In this document: positions 10,840 to 20,542 of the stretch, in pieces
Layout: every line of letters begins with the position of its first letter
Numbering within the stretch: the stretch's first letter is position 1
Source of the DNA: Bacillus changyiensis
GTDB taxonomy: Bacteria; Bacillota; Bacilli; Bacillales; Bacillaceae
Length of the DNA stretch: 54,926 nucleotides
Direction of reading: 5' to 3'
NCBI RefSeq assembly: GCF_027706145.1
Contig: NZ_JAQFWW010000009.1
Location: 1-54,926 of the forward strand
Made by a program: the position numbers and the translations under genes
Notes under the pieces: model-generated
The model's database searches: none
What the model saw: only the letters and a program-made list of their open reading frames with translations
What the model was told of the DNA's origin: nothing

Positions 10840-12756
10840 TTACTCTTTTTCATCGTTTTTTATTTCTGTATCTCTTTTATTAATGTTGACTTTCATGTCA
10901 TCTGTTTGTTGTTCGTCATCTGAGAAATTACGTTCAGGAAGTTTTCCATGTTCCATCAGATGCTTAATTTGCTCAGCATCAAGCGTTTCGACTTTTAGCA
11001 ATGTTTGTGCGATCAGTTCAAGTTTATCGCGGTTTTCAGTAAGAATTGTTTTAGCACGTTCATAACATTGCTTAATGAAATGCTGCATTTCTTTATCAAT
11101 TTCATACGCAATCGCATCGCTGTAATTTTGATCATTGTTAAAGTCGCGACCCAAGAAGACCTGCCCTCCTTGGGACTGTCCGAATTGTAGAGGCCCGAGT
11201 TTTTCAGACATACCAAACTCTGTGACCATCCGTCTCGCAATCCCTGTTGCACGCTGAAAGTCATTATGCGCTCCTGTGCTGACTTCACCGAAGATAATCT
11301 CTTCAGCCACACGACCCCCTAACAACCCAACAATTTTGTCGAGAAGTTCCGGTTTCGTTTGGAAATAACGGTCTTCCTTTGGAAGCATTACCGCATAACC
11401 ACCTGCTTGCCCACGAGGAACAATTGTAACTTTATGCACCATATCCGCCTCATCCAACACAAGTCCAATCACTGTATGTCCGGCTTCATGATAGGCCACA
11501 ATATTGCGTTCTTTTTTGGAAATGACCCTGCTTTTCTTAGCTGGCCCTGCAATGACACGGTCTGTCGCCTCATCGATATCACGCATATCGATTTTCTTTT
11601 TATCTTGACGTGCTGCTACAAGTGCCGCCTCATTTAAAAGATTCTCAAGATCCGCTCCAGAAAATCCTGGTGTACGCATTGCAATTGCGTTTAAATTAAC
11701 GGTTTCATCTAACGGTTTATTTCTAGCATGTACTTTTAGTACTTCTTCACGTCCTTTAACATCAGGGCGATCAACAGTAATTTGACGGTCAAAACGTCCC
11801 GGACGCAATAATGCAGGGTCTAATATATCAGCACGGTTTGTTGCTGCAATAATGATGATCCCTTCATTGGCACTGAATCCGTCCATTTCAACAAGCAACT
11901 GGTTCAACGTTTGTTCGCGTTCATCATGGCCTCCGCCAAGACCAGCACCACGTTGACGTCCAACAGCATCGATTTCATCGATAAAAATGAGACATGGCGC
12001 GTTTTTCTTAGCATTTTCAAATAAATCACGAACACGTGATGCACCGACTCCGACAAACATTTCAACGAAGTCTGATCCACTAATACTGAAGAAAGGTACG
12101 CCCGCTTCACCAGCACAAGCCTTCGCTAGCAATGTTTTACCTGTACCAGGTGGGCCAACTAAAAGTACACCTTTCGGAATTCTAGCACCGAGTTCAACAA
12201 ACTTCCGTGGATCTTTAAGGAAGTCAACGACCTCGACCAGTTCTTGCTTTTCCTCATCTGCTCCAGCAACATCTTTAAACTTGACGCGTTTCTTCTCTTC
12301 TGTATAAAGCTTCGCTTTGCTTTTACCAAAGTTCATGACACGACTTCCGCCGCCTTGAGCTTGATTAAGCAGGAAGAAGAAAAGAATGAGGATAATAACA
12401 AAAGGGATTATGGTAGTAAAGAAGGTCATCCATCCGCTTGTTTCTGGTGCGGGTTCAACTTCAATCTTCGTTTCCTTAACCTTTTGCAGAATTTGATCTG
12501 ATCCTCTTCCTTCAGGAACATGGGTTAAGAAATACTCGTCTTTGCTATAATTAGTTAGCTGTCCCCTGACCTCATAAACACCTCTAACAGGTTGAATGGA
12601 TACACTTTCAACCTTCCCTTTATTAAGGTTTGAAACAAAATCACTATACGACATATTTTCGGTTTTCGGATTTGCGTTTTGGAAGAAGCTCACAACTCCG
12701 ATCACAACTAATAAAATAAGTAAATAAAAAATGGTATTACGGAAGACCCGATTCAT
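10840..12756 (-). CDS. ftsH: ATP-dependent membrane zinc metalloprotease FtsH
   Basis: A membrane-anchored AAA+ protease of 638 aa that degrades regulatory and damaged membrane proteins; in Bacillus it is needed for sporulation and stress tolerance. The first membrane helix is at residues 7-25, followed by an external loop and a second helix near 110-130. Then come Walker [14 protein letters not shown], Walker [10 protein letters not shown], the second region of homology with [17 protein letters not shown], and the zinc motif HEAGH. The acidic C-terminal tail is disordered. It lies about 100 bp downstream of hprT, in the conserved tilS-hprT-ftsH order. Confidence 0.98.
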   Translation of the reverse strand: MNRVFRNTIFYLLILLVVIGVVSFFQNANPKTENMSYSDFVSNLNKGKVESVSIQPVRGVYEVRGQLTNYSKDEYFLTHVPEGRGSDQILQKVKETKIEVEPAPETSGWMTFFTTIIPFVIILILFFFLLNQAQGGGSRVMNFGKSKAKLYTEEKKRVKFKDVAGADEEKQELVEVVDFLKDPRKFVELGARIPKGVLLVGPPGTGKTLLAKACAGEAGVPFFSISGSDFVEMFVGVGASRVRDLFENAKKNAPCLIFIDEIDAVGRQRGAGLGGGHDEREQTLNQLLVEMDGFSANEGIIIIAATNRADILDPALLRPGRFDRQITVDRPDVKGREEVLKVHARNKPLDETVNLNAIAMRTPGFSGADLENLLNEAALVAARQDKKKIDMRDIDEATDRVIAGPAKKSRVISKKERNIVAYHEAGHTVIGLVLDEADMVHKVTIVPRGQAGGYAVMLPKEDRYFQTKPELLDKIVGLLGGRVAEEIIFGEVSTGAHNDFQRATGIARRMVTEFGMSEKLGPLQFGQSQGGQVFLGRDFNNDQNYSDAIAYEIDKEMQHFIKQCYERAKTILTENRDKLELIAQTLLKVETLDAEQIKHLMEHGKLPERNFSDDEQQTDDMKVNINKRDTEIKNDEKE

Positions 12757-12853
12757 TCCTTACCTCCTCCCACAGTAAGCACAACTATGTTCAATAGTAT
12801 CATAGAAAATCATTCCAATACAACAGTTATCCTTTTTATACACAACTCGCATA

Positions 12854-13393
12854 TTAGCTCTCATAAACCGACGGTTTGAGTACTCCGATATACGGAAGAT
12901 TGCGATAGCGTTCCGCAAAATCAAGACCATATCCAACAACAAATGCATTTGGTACTTCAAAACCGACATAATCTGCTTTAATGTCTGCCTTCCGTCCGCT
13001 CGGTTTATCGAGAAGAGTGACAATCTTGATGGACTTTGCTTTGCGATATCGGAAAAGCTCTACGAGGTAACTCAGCGTTAGCCCACTGTCAATAATATCT
13101 TCGATAATTAAAATATCTCGCCCCTCTACAGATGTATCCAAATCTTTAAGGATTTTTACTTCACCAGAGGAAACTGTAGAATTTCCATAGCTTGATACAT
13201 CCATGAAATCCATTTCTAAATATGTATCAATATGCTTTAGGAGATCTGCCATAAACGGCATTGCTCCTTTTAAAACACCAATGGCCAACGGAAACTTATT
13301 GCTGTATTCTTCTGTCAAAGTCGCGCCAAGTTCTTTGACTTTATTTTTGATCTCTTCTTCAGAAATCAAAACCTTCTCAATATCATGTTTCAT
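12854..13393 (-). CDS. hprT: hypoxanthine-guanine phosphoribosyltransferase
   Basis: Purine salvage enzyme joining hypoxanthine or guanine to PRPP. It is 179 aa, and the PRPP-binding loop is [14 protein letters not shown] (about residue 95). The C-terminal [20 protein letters not shown] is typical. It follows tilS by 14 bp and precedes ftsH. In B. subtilis and Listeria HprT is reported to interact with TilS and to influence ftsH expression, consistent with the conserved order, but nothing in the sequence shows that here. Confidence 0.97.
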   Translation of the reverse strand: MKHDIEKVLISEEEIKNKVKELGATLTEEYSNKFPLAIGVLKGAMPFMADLLKHIDTYLEMDFMDVSSYGNSTVSSGEVKILKDLDTSVEGRDILIIEDIIDSGLTLSYLVELFRYRKAKSIKIVTLLDKPSGRKADIKADYVGFEVPNAFVVGYGLDFAERYRNLPYIGVLKPSVYES

Positions 13394-13407
13394 TCTCTGT
13401 TTGCCCC

Positions 13408-14808
13408 CTACACTTTTTCATGCTGTCTATATTGTAATACAATGCGCTCATTGTTTGTATCATCATGTTCTTCAAAAATGGTTTTTTTCAGACCGGGTAT
13501 CCAAATAATCATTCCAACCGCGTCTGTCACAATAGGCCAACTGTCTCTTTTTTCGAGAGGCACTTTTTCATTAATAAATATATCTTTTACCTTTTTTGAA
13601 CCATTCATCCCTTTAAGTTTCATTCTGTCCCCTTTTTTCCTTGTTCGTACATAAAGGGGGAATTGAACCTGCATTGGACTAGTTGCAAACATATCATTCC
13701 CTTTTGATACATCCTCTGGATCTTGCCTACGCACATGAATTGAAAAGCCGTTAGGAAGCAGCAGCTCTGTTTCATCCGTTCCATTTATTTCATAATGATA
13801 GGAGATATTTTCGCTTTGTATTGGAAGAAATGTAAACAAACATGTATGATAAGATTTGACTATCTTTAACCCATCTGGAAAGTCAAGTGAACCGGATGGT
13901 TCTTTTTTTGAAACCCATTCCAGAAACACTTCAATATGATGGGCAGAAAACACGGATGGAACGTTTTCATAAAGATAGTTTAATATTAGTTGAACTCCTC
14001 TCCTTTGTAAAGGCATTGGAAGGCTTAGAAGGTTTTCAATTTTGATTTCAACAGTAGAACTCGACTTTTTTGTGATGACTGTATTCATCTTCTCTTTCGT
14101 TAATACCTGTAAGAACAATTCATCTTCGGCCAACGCTTCACTGACGGACTGAAAGCGTTTATGTACATCTTCTGACTCTTTTTTCAATAGAGGGAGTACA
14201 TGGTGTCTCAATCTGTTTCGTGTATAGTCATCTTTGTTGTTACTCGGATCTATCCTAAATGGGATTTGATTCACTTTGCAATATTGTAAAAGGTCTTTTT
14301 TTTCAAGTCCCAAAAACGGCCTTATTAGCCACCCACCTCCAAATTGGCGTTTTGGTTGAATGCCGGCAAGCCCTAAACCGATCGTTCCTTTTATCAACCT
14401 CATCAACATCGTCTCGATTTGATCATCGCCATGGTGGGCCAATGCCAAATATTGTGCTTGATGTTTTTCCATTTGCTCTTTAAAAAACTGAAAGCGGCAT
14501 TCTCTTGCAGCTACCTGTTTATTCAGTTTTTTCTCATCAGCATACTTTTGAACATTGATTCGCCGTGTTTCACAAAGCACTCCCTTTTGATCGCAATATG
14601 TTTGAACAAAGCGCATATCTTCCTCAGATTCCCTACCTCTGAACATATGATCCACATGCACAGCAATCAATGTTGCAGTGCTTGGCATCATGCTCTTGAG
14701 AATATGGAGCAGAGCCATGGAGTCAGGCCCTCCGGAAACACCAACCATGACCGTTGTTCCATTAAATGACAGATTATTTCTTTTCATAAAATCTTCTATA
14801 CTCTTCAC
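13408..14808 (-). CDS. tilS: tRNA(Ile)-lysidine synthase
   Basis: TilS modifies C34 of the CAU-anticodon tRNA-Ile to lysidine, which lets it read AUA; this is essential. The N-terminal PP-loop ATPase motif SGGPDS is at about residues 25-30, followed by [15 protein letters not shown]. The C-terminal TilS substrate-binding domain ends with [13 protein letters not shown]. It starts with GTG at 14808, preceded by TGGAGGACC. At 466 aa it is near the family norm. hprT follows after 14 bp. The sequence is intact. Confidence 0.96.
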   Translation of the reverse strand: MKSIEDFMKRNNLSFNGTTVMVGVSGGPDSMALLHILKSMMPSTATLIAVHVDHMFRGRESEEDMRFVQTYCDQKGVLCETRRINVQKYADEKKLNKQVAARECRFQFFKEQMEKHQAQYLALAHHGDDQIETMLMRLIKGTIGLGLAGIQPKRQFGGGWLIRPFLGLEKKDLLQYCKVNQIPFRIDPSNNKDDYTRNRLRHHVLPLLKKESEDVHKRFQSVSEALAEDELFLQVLTKEKMNTVITKKSSSTVEIKIENLLSLPMPLQRRGVQLILNYLYENVPSVFSAHHIEVFLEWVSKKEPSGSLDFPDGLKIVKSYHTCLFTFLPIQSENISYHYEINGTDETELLLPNGFSIHVRRQDPEDVSKGNDMFATSPMQVQFPLYVRTRKKGDRMKLKGMNGSKKVKDIFINEKVPLEKRDSWPIVTDAVGMIIWIPGLKKTIFEEHDDTNNERIVLQYRQHEKV

Positions 14809-14910
14809 AATGGTCCTCCACCTAATCGCAGGCTTATTTCAAAAGATATAAATATCCTAACACTTTCCCTCAGTCCCTGCAAAGAAGAGCTATCCGCTCA
14901 CAACAAATTG

Positions 14911-15909
14911 TTAAATAAAAAACAAAACAATATAGGCAAAATAAAGAGCAAGTACACTGACTACAATGATGACTGTTTCAAATACTCCGCCTGATTTTTG
15001 ATGTTTTTTCGACCGTTGCAACGATACTGTCTTTCGCCTATGTTTTGCAAGCCGTGAGGGAGAGGATTGGGAATGACGAACACTTCTTTGTTTAATAGCT
15101 GAACGGCCTGTCTCAAGTAAATCGAATTTCATTTCATCAGCCGTTTTGTAATTTCCCTTTAAAGCAGCCGCTAAAACTGTTTGATATGTTGTTAAAAATG
15201 GATGGTTGTTAATGACTGATAAAAGCTGGGTCCTTGGATTCTCAGTCTTCTTAAATTCCTTCTTTGTTACACAGTTCACCATGATCATAGCAACCGAAAA
15301 CAGATCATATGATGGTTCTGCTCGTCTAGTTCCACATTCCCAGTACCCCCTATCAAAAAATTCTGTATACTCCTTAATCGCGCGACCTTCTTTTGTCGTT
15401 CCTCCAACATCAATACAGCGAATTCTTGCAGGAGACTCTGTCACAATCAAATTGTCAGGCTTTAAATCTCCAAATATCCACCCTTCTCGATGAATAATTG
15501 ATAAATTTGACAGTAGTTGGCTGATTAAAACCGGTATCCATTCCTCTCCTTTGTCTTCTATATATTGCAAAAGAAGTGGTCCTTCAATATATTCCATGAC
15601 ATAAAATGATAGTTTTTGATGAGTTCCTGAAAGTGACATATCATCCACATCAAAAAAACAAGGCCCCATTGCACTTGCTTGGGCCCTTGAAAAAGATTTA
15701 AGCACATTCACTTCTGAGGTAATGGATAAACTATCATCACTTACTTTTAATGCCACCTGGCTTTGTTTTGAGTTTGCCAAGTAAACAACACCATTAGCCC
15801 CTTTCCCAAGCTGTTTGATAATCTTATATGAGTGATTGTTCCACTTTCCAACAACTGTTGAACCAGGCTTTAAGCTAGCCGCTAAACTTGTCGAAGCGTT
15901 TTTCATCAT
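14911..15909 (-). CDS. yabT: membrane-anchored Ser/Thr protein kinase YabT
   Basis: A 332-aa Hanks-type kinase. The glycine loop LGKGANGVVYLA (about 35-46), the ATP lysine in QVALKVS and the catalytic GDLKPDNLIV are present, but the DFG motif reads IDVGG and there is no HRD triplet (WIFGDLKPDN instead), as in B. subtilis YabT. A basic region rich in K, R and Q precedes one C-terminal membrane helix (last 25 residues) with almost nothing beyond it, so there is no external sensor. B. subtilis YabT is DNA-activated and acts in spore development. The start overlaps yabS by 35 bp. Confidence 0.92.
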   Translation of the reverse strand: MMKNASTSLAASLKPGSTVVGKWNNHSYKIIKQLGKGANGVVYLANSKQSQVALKVSDDSLSITSEVNVLKSFSRAQASAMGPCFFDVDDMSLSGTHQKLSFYVMEYIEGPLLLQYIEDKGEEWIPVLISQLLSNLSIIHREGWIFGDLKPDNLIVTESPARIRCIDVGGTTKEGRAIKEYTEFFDRGYWECGTRRAEPSYDLFSVAMIMVNCVTKKEFKKTENPRTQLLSVINNHPFLTTYQTVLAAALKGNYKTADEMKFDLLETGRSAIKQRSVRHSQSSPSRLAKHRRKTVSLQRSKKHQKSGGVFETVIIVVSVLALYFAYIVLFFI

Positions 15910-16612
15910 CTTCTAACATACTCCTTCTTGAGCGATTATTATTAAAATAGTTAATCGCTGCTCGGATTGCTGGTCCTGTTGGTGTAATGCCTCCCGCAGC
16001 AAGTCTAGAAAATAGAGAGGAAAGAGATTCAAACTTTGGTGTCCAACCCTGCACAAGTTCCACTTCTTGTTTTTTCCCGGGAAATATAAACATCGCAAAT
16101 TCATTATCACCTATTCTTGAATTAAGGCTAATGGACAAATCAATTAATGCTTCTTTCACAGTTGGAAGTTTGGGATTCATGCTTGCGCTCGTATCAACAA
16201 GCACTAGGACATGTAAATGAACAGTTTCTCCAAGTTCATCAACTACATCCATCACTTCCCCGCGTTGATCAGGAGGTAGTTCATCCATTTCTGTCTGTTT
16301 ACCGAGAATTTGTTTAAGTTCTTGATTAACTACACCCTGAAGAGTTTGTGTCATCGCTTTTTTCGTCACCATCTGAACAGTTTGTGACAGCTGTGAAGCG
16401 TAAACAACCTGATGAACACCACCTCCAGCAAGAGCGATTCCTTCAACTTCACTCATTGCAGATTGATCCATGGAACCTTCTTCCATAATCCCAATCACAT
16501 TAACAGTTATTCCCTGTTCCTTTGCAAAAGCTGCTATTGCCTGAGGGTCTTCACCGCGGTTTGAACAGCCGTCCGTAATAAGCAAAATTTGATTTAAATG
16601 CCCATTTTTCAT
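15875..16612 (-). CDS. yabS: von Willebrand factor A domain protein YabS
   Basis: A 245-aa protein made of two VWA-like parts. The N-terminal piece carries LLITDGCSNRGED, resembling the second half of a VWA fold. The C-terminal domain has the metal-site motif DTSAS (about residue 141) and a threonine-containing GGITPTGPAI loop. Function is unknown. It lies between spoIIE and yabT as in B. subtilis and overlaps the kinase gene by 35 bp, so the two probably work together. A Noc-binding site lies within the coding sequence at 16072-16085. Confidence 0.88.
   Translation of the reverse strand: MKNGHLNQILLITDGCSNRGEDPQAIAAFAKEQGITVNVIGIMEEGSMDQSAMSEVEGIALAGGGVHQVVYASQLSQTVQMVTKKAMTQTLQGVVNQELKQILGKQTEMDELPPDQRGEVMDVVDELGETVHLHVLVLVDTSASMNPKLPTVKEALIDLSISLNSRIGDNEFAMFIFPGKKQEVELVQGWTPKFESLSSLFSRLAAGGITPTGPAIRAAINYFNNNRSRRSMLEDDEKRFDKFSG
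16072..16085. other. candidate Noc-binding site (NBS)
   Basis: TTTTCCCGGGAAAT matches the palindromic Noc consensus ATTTCCCGGGAAAT at 13 of 14 positions and includes the full 12-bp palindrome. It lies inside yabS. In B. subtilis, Noc bound to many such sites prevents septum assembly over the nucleoid. Function here is inferred from the match. Confidence 0.65.
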
Positions 16613-16685
16613 ATTTATTCCTCCTGAACAAAGATATCTTTTTTCAATTCCATCTTCGCCAGAAGAAAATTGATTTATACGAATG

Positions 16686-19175
16686 CTAAGAAATCTCTTG
16701 ATTCTTTCTAAAAAGACCCGTTGTTGGAATAGATGCCCATTTCGGTGTATTATGATCTATTTTGATGACTAGTACTGTCATATCATCATCTATTCGTCCC
16801 GATCTTGTCCGAATCACCTCTTCCATAATCAAATCGGCGATTTCTTGCGGATTTTCGGTTTTAAGCGACTTTAATTTTCTCTTCATCCATAAATCATAAT
16901 TTTCCACATGACGTGGCCCTTCAAAAATACCATCACTCATCATGATCAGAATATCCCCTGCTTTTAATTGTTCACTGACAACATCAACATCAAATTCAGT
17001 TATAATACCAATTGGTAAGTTGCTGGCCTGCACTTTAATGATCTGCTCACTTCTTTTAATAAAACTCGGTGTTGACCCAATTTTTAAAAACTTGCAGTTT
17101 GCATTTTGCAAATCGAGAATGGCTAAATCAAGTGTGGAGTAAATCTCATCTGTTGTTCTTAACGAAAGGATACTATTAATTGTTTTAATCGCTACTTTTT
17201 CATCAATTCCTGACTGAAGAATTTTCTCAAGCAGCTTTATCGTTTCATTACTTTCAAGGTGTGCCCTTGCTCCATTTCCCATTCCATCACTGATAGCAGC
17301 AGCATATTTCCCCAGACCAAGTTCCATCATATTATAGCTGTCCCCTGAGACAAGCCCCCCTCCTTTGGCCGCATGCGCCACTCCTGTTTTCACCCGATAA
17401 GATTTTGCTGAACCAAAAGCCACATGACAATAGCCGTTCGGATGGCCGGCACACTGCTCAGCCTTTACAATAATTTGTTCTTCTAAAATATCGGAAAGCA
17501 TTGGAGCAATTAGTTTTTCACATTCACCATGACCATTGCAATATGGAATACTCATTTCAATGTCAATATTACCTTGATCAAGACTATAGATTTCAACCTG
17601 TTGGATTTCAATACCAAAATGCTGAAGTGCCTCTGTAACCTGTTCTTCTTGAACAAAGTGCTGTTCTCGCTCCCTTTTGATTTCCCGAGAAAAATCGGCC
17701 ATGACCTGAGAAACACCGAGAAGTTGTTCAGCAACAAGCCGCCTACTGTCATGAATTTTTTGTTTCAATGTTTGATTGGCTCTAAAGTGTGAGAGTTCGT
17801 CTTCTATCAATGCTTCAACCTGCTTCGATTTTGAACAATGCTGTTGAAACTCTTTCTTTAGCTTGCGGTTTTTGTAGTAATTTTTTTCTTCTGTTTCCTG
17901 CATAACCTGTTTCATGATCTCATATGTTTTATCAAAGTTCTCTACCCAGCACTTGTTTTTTTTATAACAAGATTGACAGGAGTATTCGGTAACAGAACTT
18001 AATAACAAGTCGATTTCTTTTTCTTTGCTCTCTTTGTTCGAAACAGAATGATAAAAGGTGGCAAAACTTTCGGATAAAGCATAAAAAATATTTGAAAACT
18101 GATCTACTTTTTGAGCTGTAACATCGCGAATTTTTCTTGCATATTGCTGCTGTTCTTGGGAGTGTTCAATCGTTCCAGGAATATACTTGGCCACCTTCTT
18201 TGTGATTGACTGTGGTGTTAATAAAAAGAGACCAATTGCGATCAAGGATTCATAAAGTGTCGGTATCAGCTCTGCTGAACCCTCTCCATATAAAGAAATG
18301 AGCAATGATCCAATTAGCAGACCAACCGCAGCTCCAACTTTTTTTCCTTCTTTCAACAACCCACCAAGCAGACCGGAGAAAGCCAACAGGCTCATCTGGT
18401 AAAGATTACCAATATTTGCAAGACTTAAAATCAAGCCAGTGACAACTCCAACTGTACACCCGATACTAGCACCACCGATAAATGCAAACACAAGAACCGT
18501 ATATCGAGCTAATATGAGTTCAGCCTGCAAACCTTGAAAGGAAACTCCTGTTAATCCAGTCAAAACAGAAGCAATTAAAATCATAAAACAAATAATTTCC
18601 TCAATTTTTAAGGATTGTTTTGCTCGTTTTGATGTTACAATCGGTAAACTTTGCAAAAATATTAGTGTTAAGATAAAAGCTAAGCCAGCTTCGACAAATG
18701 CCATTACATAATAATAACTTGTGACTTTCCCATATTGTGCATAGACAAATGTGCATCTTGCCAATGCCATAGATAAAAAGATCACAACCGGTAATGTTCT
18801 GAATCCATCTTTTATAATCAGTGAGGTCATTTTTGAGCATATTGTAAACGACACAAGAGCTAACAGAACGAACAGAGAGTGCTGTACAGAGATACTTAAA
18901 GCCCCTGCAAGCAGAGCCAAACACGCTAAGAACGCTTTATCCTTCTTAATGAAAAGCATGACTCCGAAAAATGGCAAAGCAAAAGGGATCACTTCTGACA
19001 GAATGAAAGCTCGTCCCAATAAAAAACCGATCACCATGTAAATGAGCCCTTTATACAAAAAGAGCGAATACAACCGTTGTATGATAGACATCGTTATTTT
19101 GTTGAACCAGGAATTCATTTTTTGAATGACAGGTCCTATAAAGGGGTTATTAATTCTTCTTTCCGCTTTTTCCAT
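16686..19175 (-). CDS. spoIIE: stage II sporulation protein E, PP2C phosphatase
   Basis: SpoIIE localises to the asymmetric septum, binds FtsZ and dephosphorylates SpoIIAA, which releases sigma-F in the forespore. About ten membrane helices fill the N-terminal third (about 40-320). A central coiled-coil region (about 320-570) serves FtsZ binding and oligomerisation, and the C-terminal PP2C domain carries GGGLVSGDSYN, AAISDGMGNGARA and RIDDDMTVLVI. A GTG at 19190 is in frame, but the ATG at 19175 follows GGGAG by 8 bases and matches the family start MEKAERR, giving 829 aa. The promoter has the special 21-bp spacer. Confidence 0.97.
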   Translation of the reverse strand: MEKAERRINNPFIGPVIQKMNSWFNKITMSIIQRLYSLFLYKGLIYMVIGFLLGRAFILSEVIPFALPFFGVMLFIKKDKAFLACLALLAGALSISVQHSLFVLLALVSFTICSKMTSLIIKDGFRTLPVVIFLSMALARCTFVYAQYGKVTSYYYVMAFVEAGLAFILTLIFLQSLPIVTSKRAKQSLKIEEIICFMILIASVLTGLTGVSFQGLQAELILARYTVLVFAFIGGASIGCTVGVVTGLILSLANIGNLYQMSLLAFSGLLGGLLKEGKKVGAAVGLLIGSLLISLYGEGSAELIPTLYESLIAIGLFLLTPQSITKKVAKYIPGTIEHSQEQQQYARKIRDVTAQKVDQFSNIFYALSESFATFYHSVSNKESKEKEIDLLLSSVTEYSCQSCYKKNKCWVENFDKTYEIMKQVMQETEEKNYYKNRKLKKEFQQHCSKSKQVEALIEDELSHFRANQTLKQKIHDSRRLVAEQLLGVSQVMADFSREIKREREQHFVQEEQVTEALQHFGIEIQQVEIYSLDQGNIDIEMSIPYCNGHGECEKLIAPMLSDILEEQIIVKAEQCAGHPNGYCHVAFGSAKSYRVKTGVAHAAKGGGLVSGDSYNMMELGLGKYAAAISDGMGNGARAHLESNETIKLLEKILQSGIDEKVAIKTINSILSLRTTDEIYSTLDLAILDLQNANCKFLKIGSTPSFIKRSEQIIKVQASNLPIGIITEFDVDVVSEQLKAGDILIMMSDGIFEGPRHVENYDLWMKRKLKSLKTENPQEIADLIMEEVIRTRSGRIDDDMTVLVIKIDHNTPKWASIPTTGLFRKNQEIS

Positions 19176-19210
19176 GCTTTCATCTCCCACTCATTTATTC
19201 ATTGCTTACC

Positions 19211-19243
19211 ATTATAACGAAAGATGAAATAGGATTTTGTCAA
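19211..19243 (-). promoter_or_regulatory. spoIIE promoter with 21-bp spacer, Spo0A-activated type
   Basis: A perfect -35 TTGACA (19238-19243) and -10 TATAAT (19211-19216) are 21 bp apart, too far for unaided sigma-A. The B. subtilis spoIIE promoter has this same spacing and needs phosphorylated Spo0A. Spo0A-like TCGACA/GTCGAG elements lie upstream near 19271-19276 and 19317-19323. Confidence 0.85.
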
Positions 19244-19341
19244 AAGAAGGTAACGATTTCAAAGAAATTCTCGACGGTTTATGCAGTATGTTCCAATCTC
19301 TCTTGGTATGTCGAGTTTATTCTTGTTATTTTGCGAGACAC

Positions 19342-19374
19342 AAAAAACCGATTTCATATAGAAATCGGTTTTTT
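19342..19374 (-). terminator. terminator after the tRNA pair
   Basis: A 14-bp perfect stem (AAAAAACCGATTTC with GAAATCGGTTTTTT, loop 5 nt) starts 4 bases after the tRNA-Glu gene. It ends the tRNA transcript and, by its symmetry, may act in both directions. Confidence 0.9.
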
Positions 19375-19377
19375 AAA

Positions 19378-19449
19378 TGACCCGTACGGGATTCGAACCC
19401 GTGTTACCGCCGTGAAAGGGCGGTGTCTTAACCGCTTGACCAACGGGCC
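19378..19449 (-). tRNA. tRNA-Glu (anticodon UUC)
   Basis: On the minus strand a 72-nt cloverleaf reads from GGCCCGTTGGTCAAGCGG to the acceptor end CGGGTCA. The anticodon TTC sits in CCTTTCACG, and the T-loop is GGGTTCGAATCCC. CCA is not encoded. It lies 13 bp after tRNA-Met and shares its terminator. Confidence 0.97.
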
Positions 19450-19462
19450 TTATAAAATAAAG

Positions 19463-19536
19463 TAGCGGCGGAGGGGATCGAACCCCCGACCTCACGGGTA
19501 TGAACCGTACGCTCTAGCCAGCTGAGCTACACCGCC
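19463..19536 (-). tRNA. tRNA-Met (anticodon CAU, elongator type)
   Basis: A 74-nt cloverleaf on the minus strand starts GGCGGTGTAGCTCAGCTGG and ends CCGCCGCTA. The anticodon CAT lies in GGTTCATACCC. The acceptor stem starts with a G-C type pair, which argues against the initiator, and the sequence resembles B. subtilis elongator tRNA-Met, not the lysidine-modified tRNA-Ile. CCA is not encoded. Confidence 0.93.
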
Positions 19537-19620
19537 ATGTTTTTCTTTTAACGCACAAGTTCTATAATACAAAGATTTATCCAGTCCGTCAATAGAAATT
19601 ATTAAATTTTTTTCTAAAAT

Positions 19621-19655
19621 AAAAAGGCATCCGTTGGGATAAGACGAATGCCCTT
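19621..19655 (-). terminator. terminator of yabR
   Basis: A stem of AGGGCATTCGT with ACGGATGCCTT (loop about 8 nt, one or two weak pairs) is followed by TTTTTATTTT on the minus strand. It ends the yabP-yabQ-divIC-yabR transcript. Confidence 0.85.
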
Positions 19656-19682
19656 CGTTTGTATTATATAGAAAGCAGCAAG

Positions 19683-20069
19683 TTAACCTCTTCTTGCTCC
19701 GCGCCCTCCACGTTTTGACTCCGTGTTGCGTTTTAGAGACGATAAGCGATCTTCACTATCTTTCAAAAACTTATTCATTTTTTGTTCAAACGTTTCTTTA
19801 GAGCGGAAATCATTTCTTGGTCTTGGTTGTGGACGGTCTACAGCCTTTTTGATGGACAAGCCGATCTTGCCATCTTTTTCAACATTAATGACTTTGACTT
19901 CAACTTGATCTCCAACTTTTAGATGATCATTGATATCCTTCACATAATTATCTGCGACTTCACTGATATGAACAAGACCTGTTGATCCCCCAGGCAACTC
20001 AACAAACGCTCCAAAATTTGTAATACCTGTTACTTTCCCTTGCAACTTGCTGCCAACTTCAATCGACAT
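19683..20069 (-). CDS. yabR: S1 domain RNA-binding protein YabR
   Basis: A 128-aa protein with one S1 RNA-binding domain at residues 1-72 (GSKLQGKVTGITNFGAFVELPGGSTGLVHISEV is the typical first half), followed by a basic, Arg/Lys-rich tail ending in GGRGARRG. It resembles the general stress protein GSP13/YugI and polynucleotide phosphorylase S1 domains. The exact role is unknown; RNA or ribosome binding is inferred. It is last in the yabP-yabQ-divIC-yabR cluster, about 80 bp after divIC, and may have additional expression of its own. Confidence 0.9.
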   Translation of the reverse strand: MSIEVGSKLQGKVTGITNFGAFVELPGGSTGLVHISEVADNYVKDINDHLKVGDQVEVKVINVEKDGKIGLSIKKAVDRPQPRPRNDFRSKETFEQKMNKFLKDSEDRLSSLKRNTESKRGGRGARRG

Positions 20070-20147
20070 AAAAAAAGTGCTCCTCCTTAGACTTAAAAAA
20101 AATCATTTCTTTAATTATACATAAAGAAAAAATGAAGTTCAATAAGG

Positions 20148-20528
20148 CTATTTACTCTTCTCGTTAAACTTGAAGATAATTTCGCCTTTTTTTGACAAGT
20201 AATACTCCTTTCTGGCAAGCTCTGCGACATAGTCTTTATCTTTAAGTTTTGTGATCTCTTCCTTCAAGTCTGTTTTTTTCGCTTCCACTTTATGAAGTTT
20301 CTTCAAAAGTTCTGCTTTTTTTGCTTCCTGACTATCAATAGTTGAAGCTTGTGACCAGATTGTGCCACCCAGTACAATTGTAAAGAGCAATGCTACTGCC
20401 CCAAATACCATTAACCGTCTGTACAGACCGCGTTTTTTTCTTTTCAAATGCTGCTGCTTCCGCTCTATTTGATCTTTATACTCATTTTCAATTTGTGAAA
20501 TATTATATTTCCTAGAATTGTTCAACAC
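20148..20528 (-). CDS. divIC: cell division protein DivIC
   Basis: DivIC is a bitopic septal protein that forms a complex with FtsL and DivIB in the divisome. A basic cytoplasmic N-terminus (KRKKRGLYRR) precedes one membrane helix at about residues 38-58 and an external coiled coil (SQEAKKAELLKKLHKVEAKKT and onward). The frame opens at an ATG at 20546, but GGGAGG lies 7 bases before the GTG at 20528, which gives about 126 aa, as in B. subtilis (125). It starts just after yabQ, so transcription with the sporulation genes is likely in addition to vegetative expression. Confidence 0.92.
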   Translation of the reverse strand: MLNNSRKYNISQIENEYKDQIERKQQHLKRKKRGLYRRLMVFGAVALLFTIVLGGTIWSQASTIDSQEAKKAELLKKLHKVEAKKTDLKEEITKLKDKDYVAELARKEYYLSKKGEIIFKFNEKSK

Positions 20529-20542
20529 CAGACGGCCTCCCT

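Noticed and set aside
10498..10840. Insertion sequence or transposon remnant between ftsH and coaX
   Set aside because: No terminal inverted repeats, target duplication or transposase motif could be seen.
14911..15909. Inactive pseudokinase
   Set aside because: DFG is replaced by DVG and HRD is absent, but the catalytic aspartate and lysine are present and active B. subtilis YabT has the same changes.
17680..17693. Second Noc-binding site in spoIIE
   Set aside because: Only 12 of 14 bases match and the palindrome is broken, so it is mentioned with the better site but not called as a feature.
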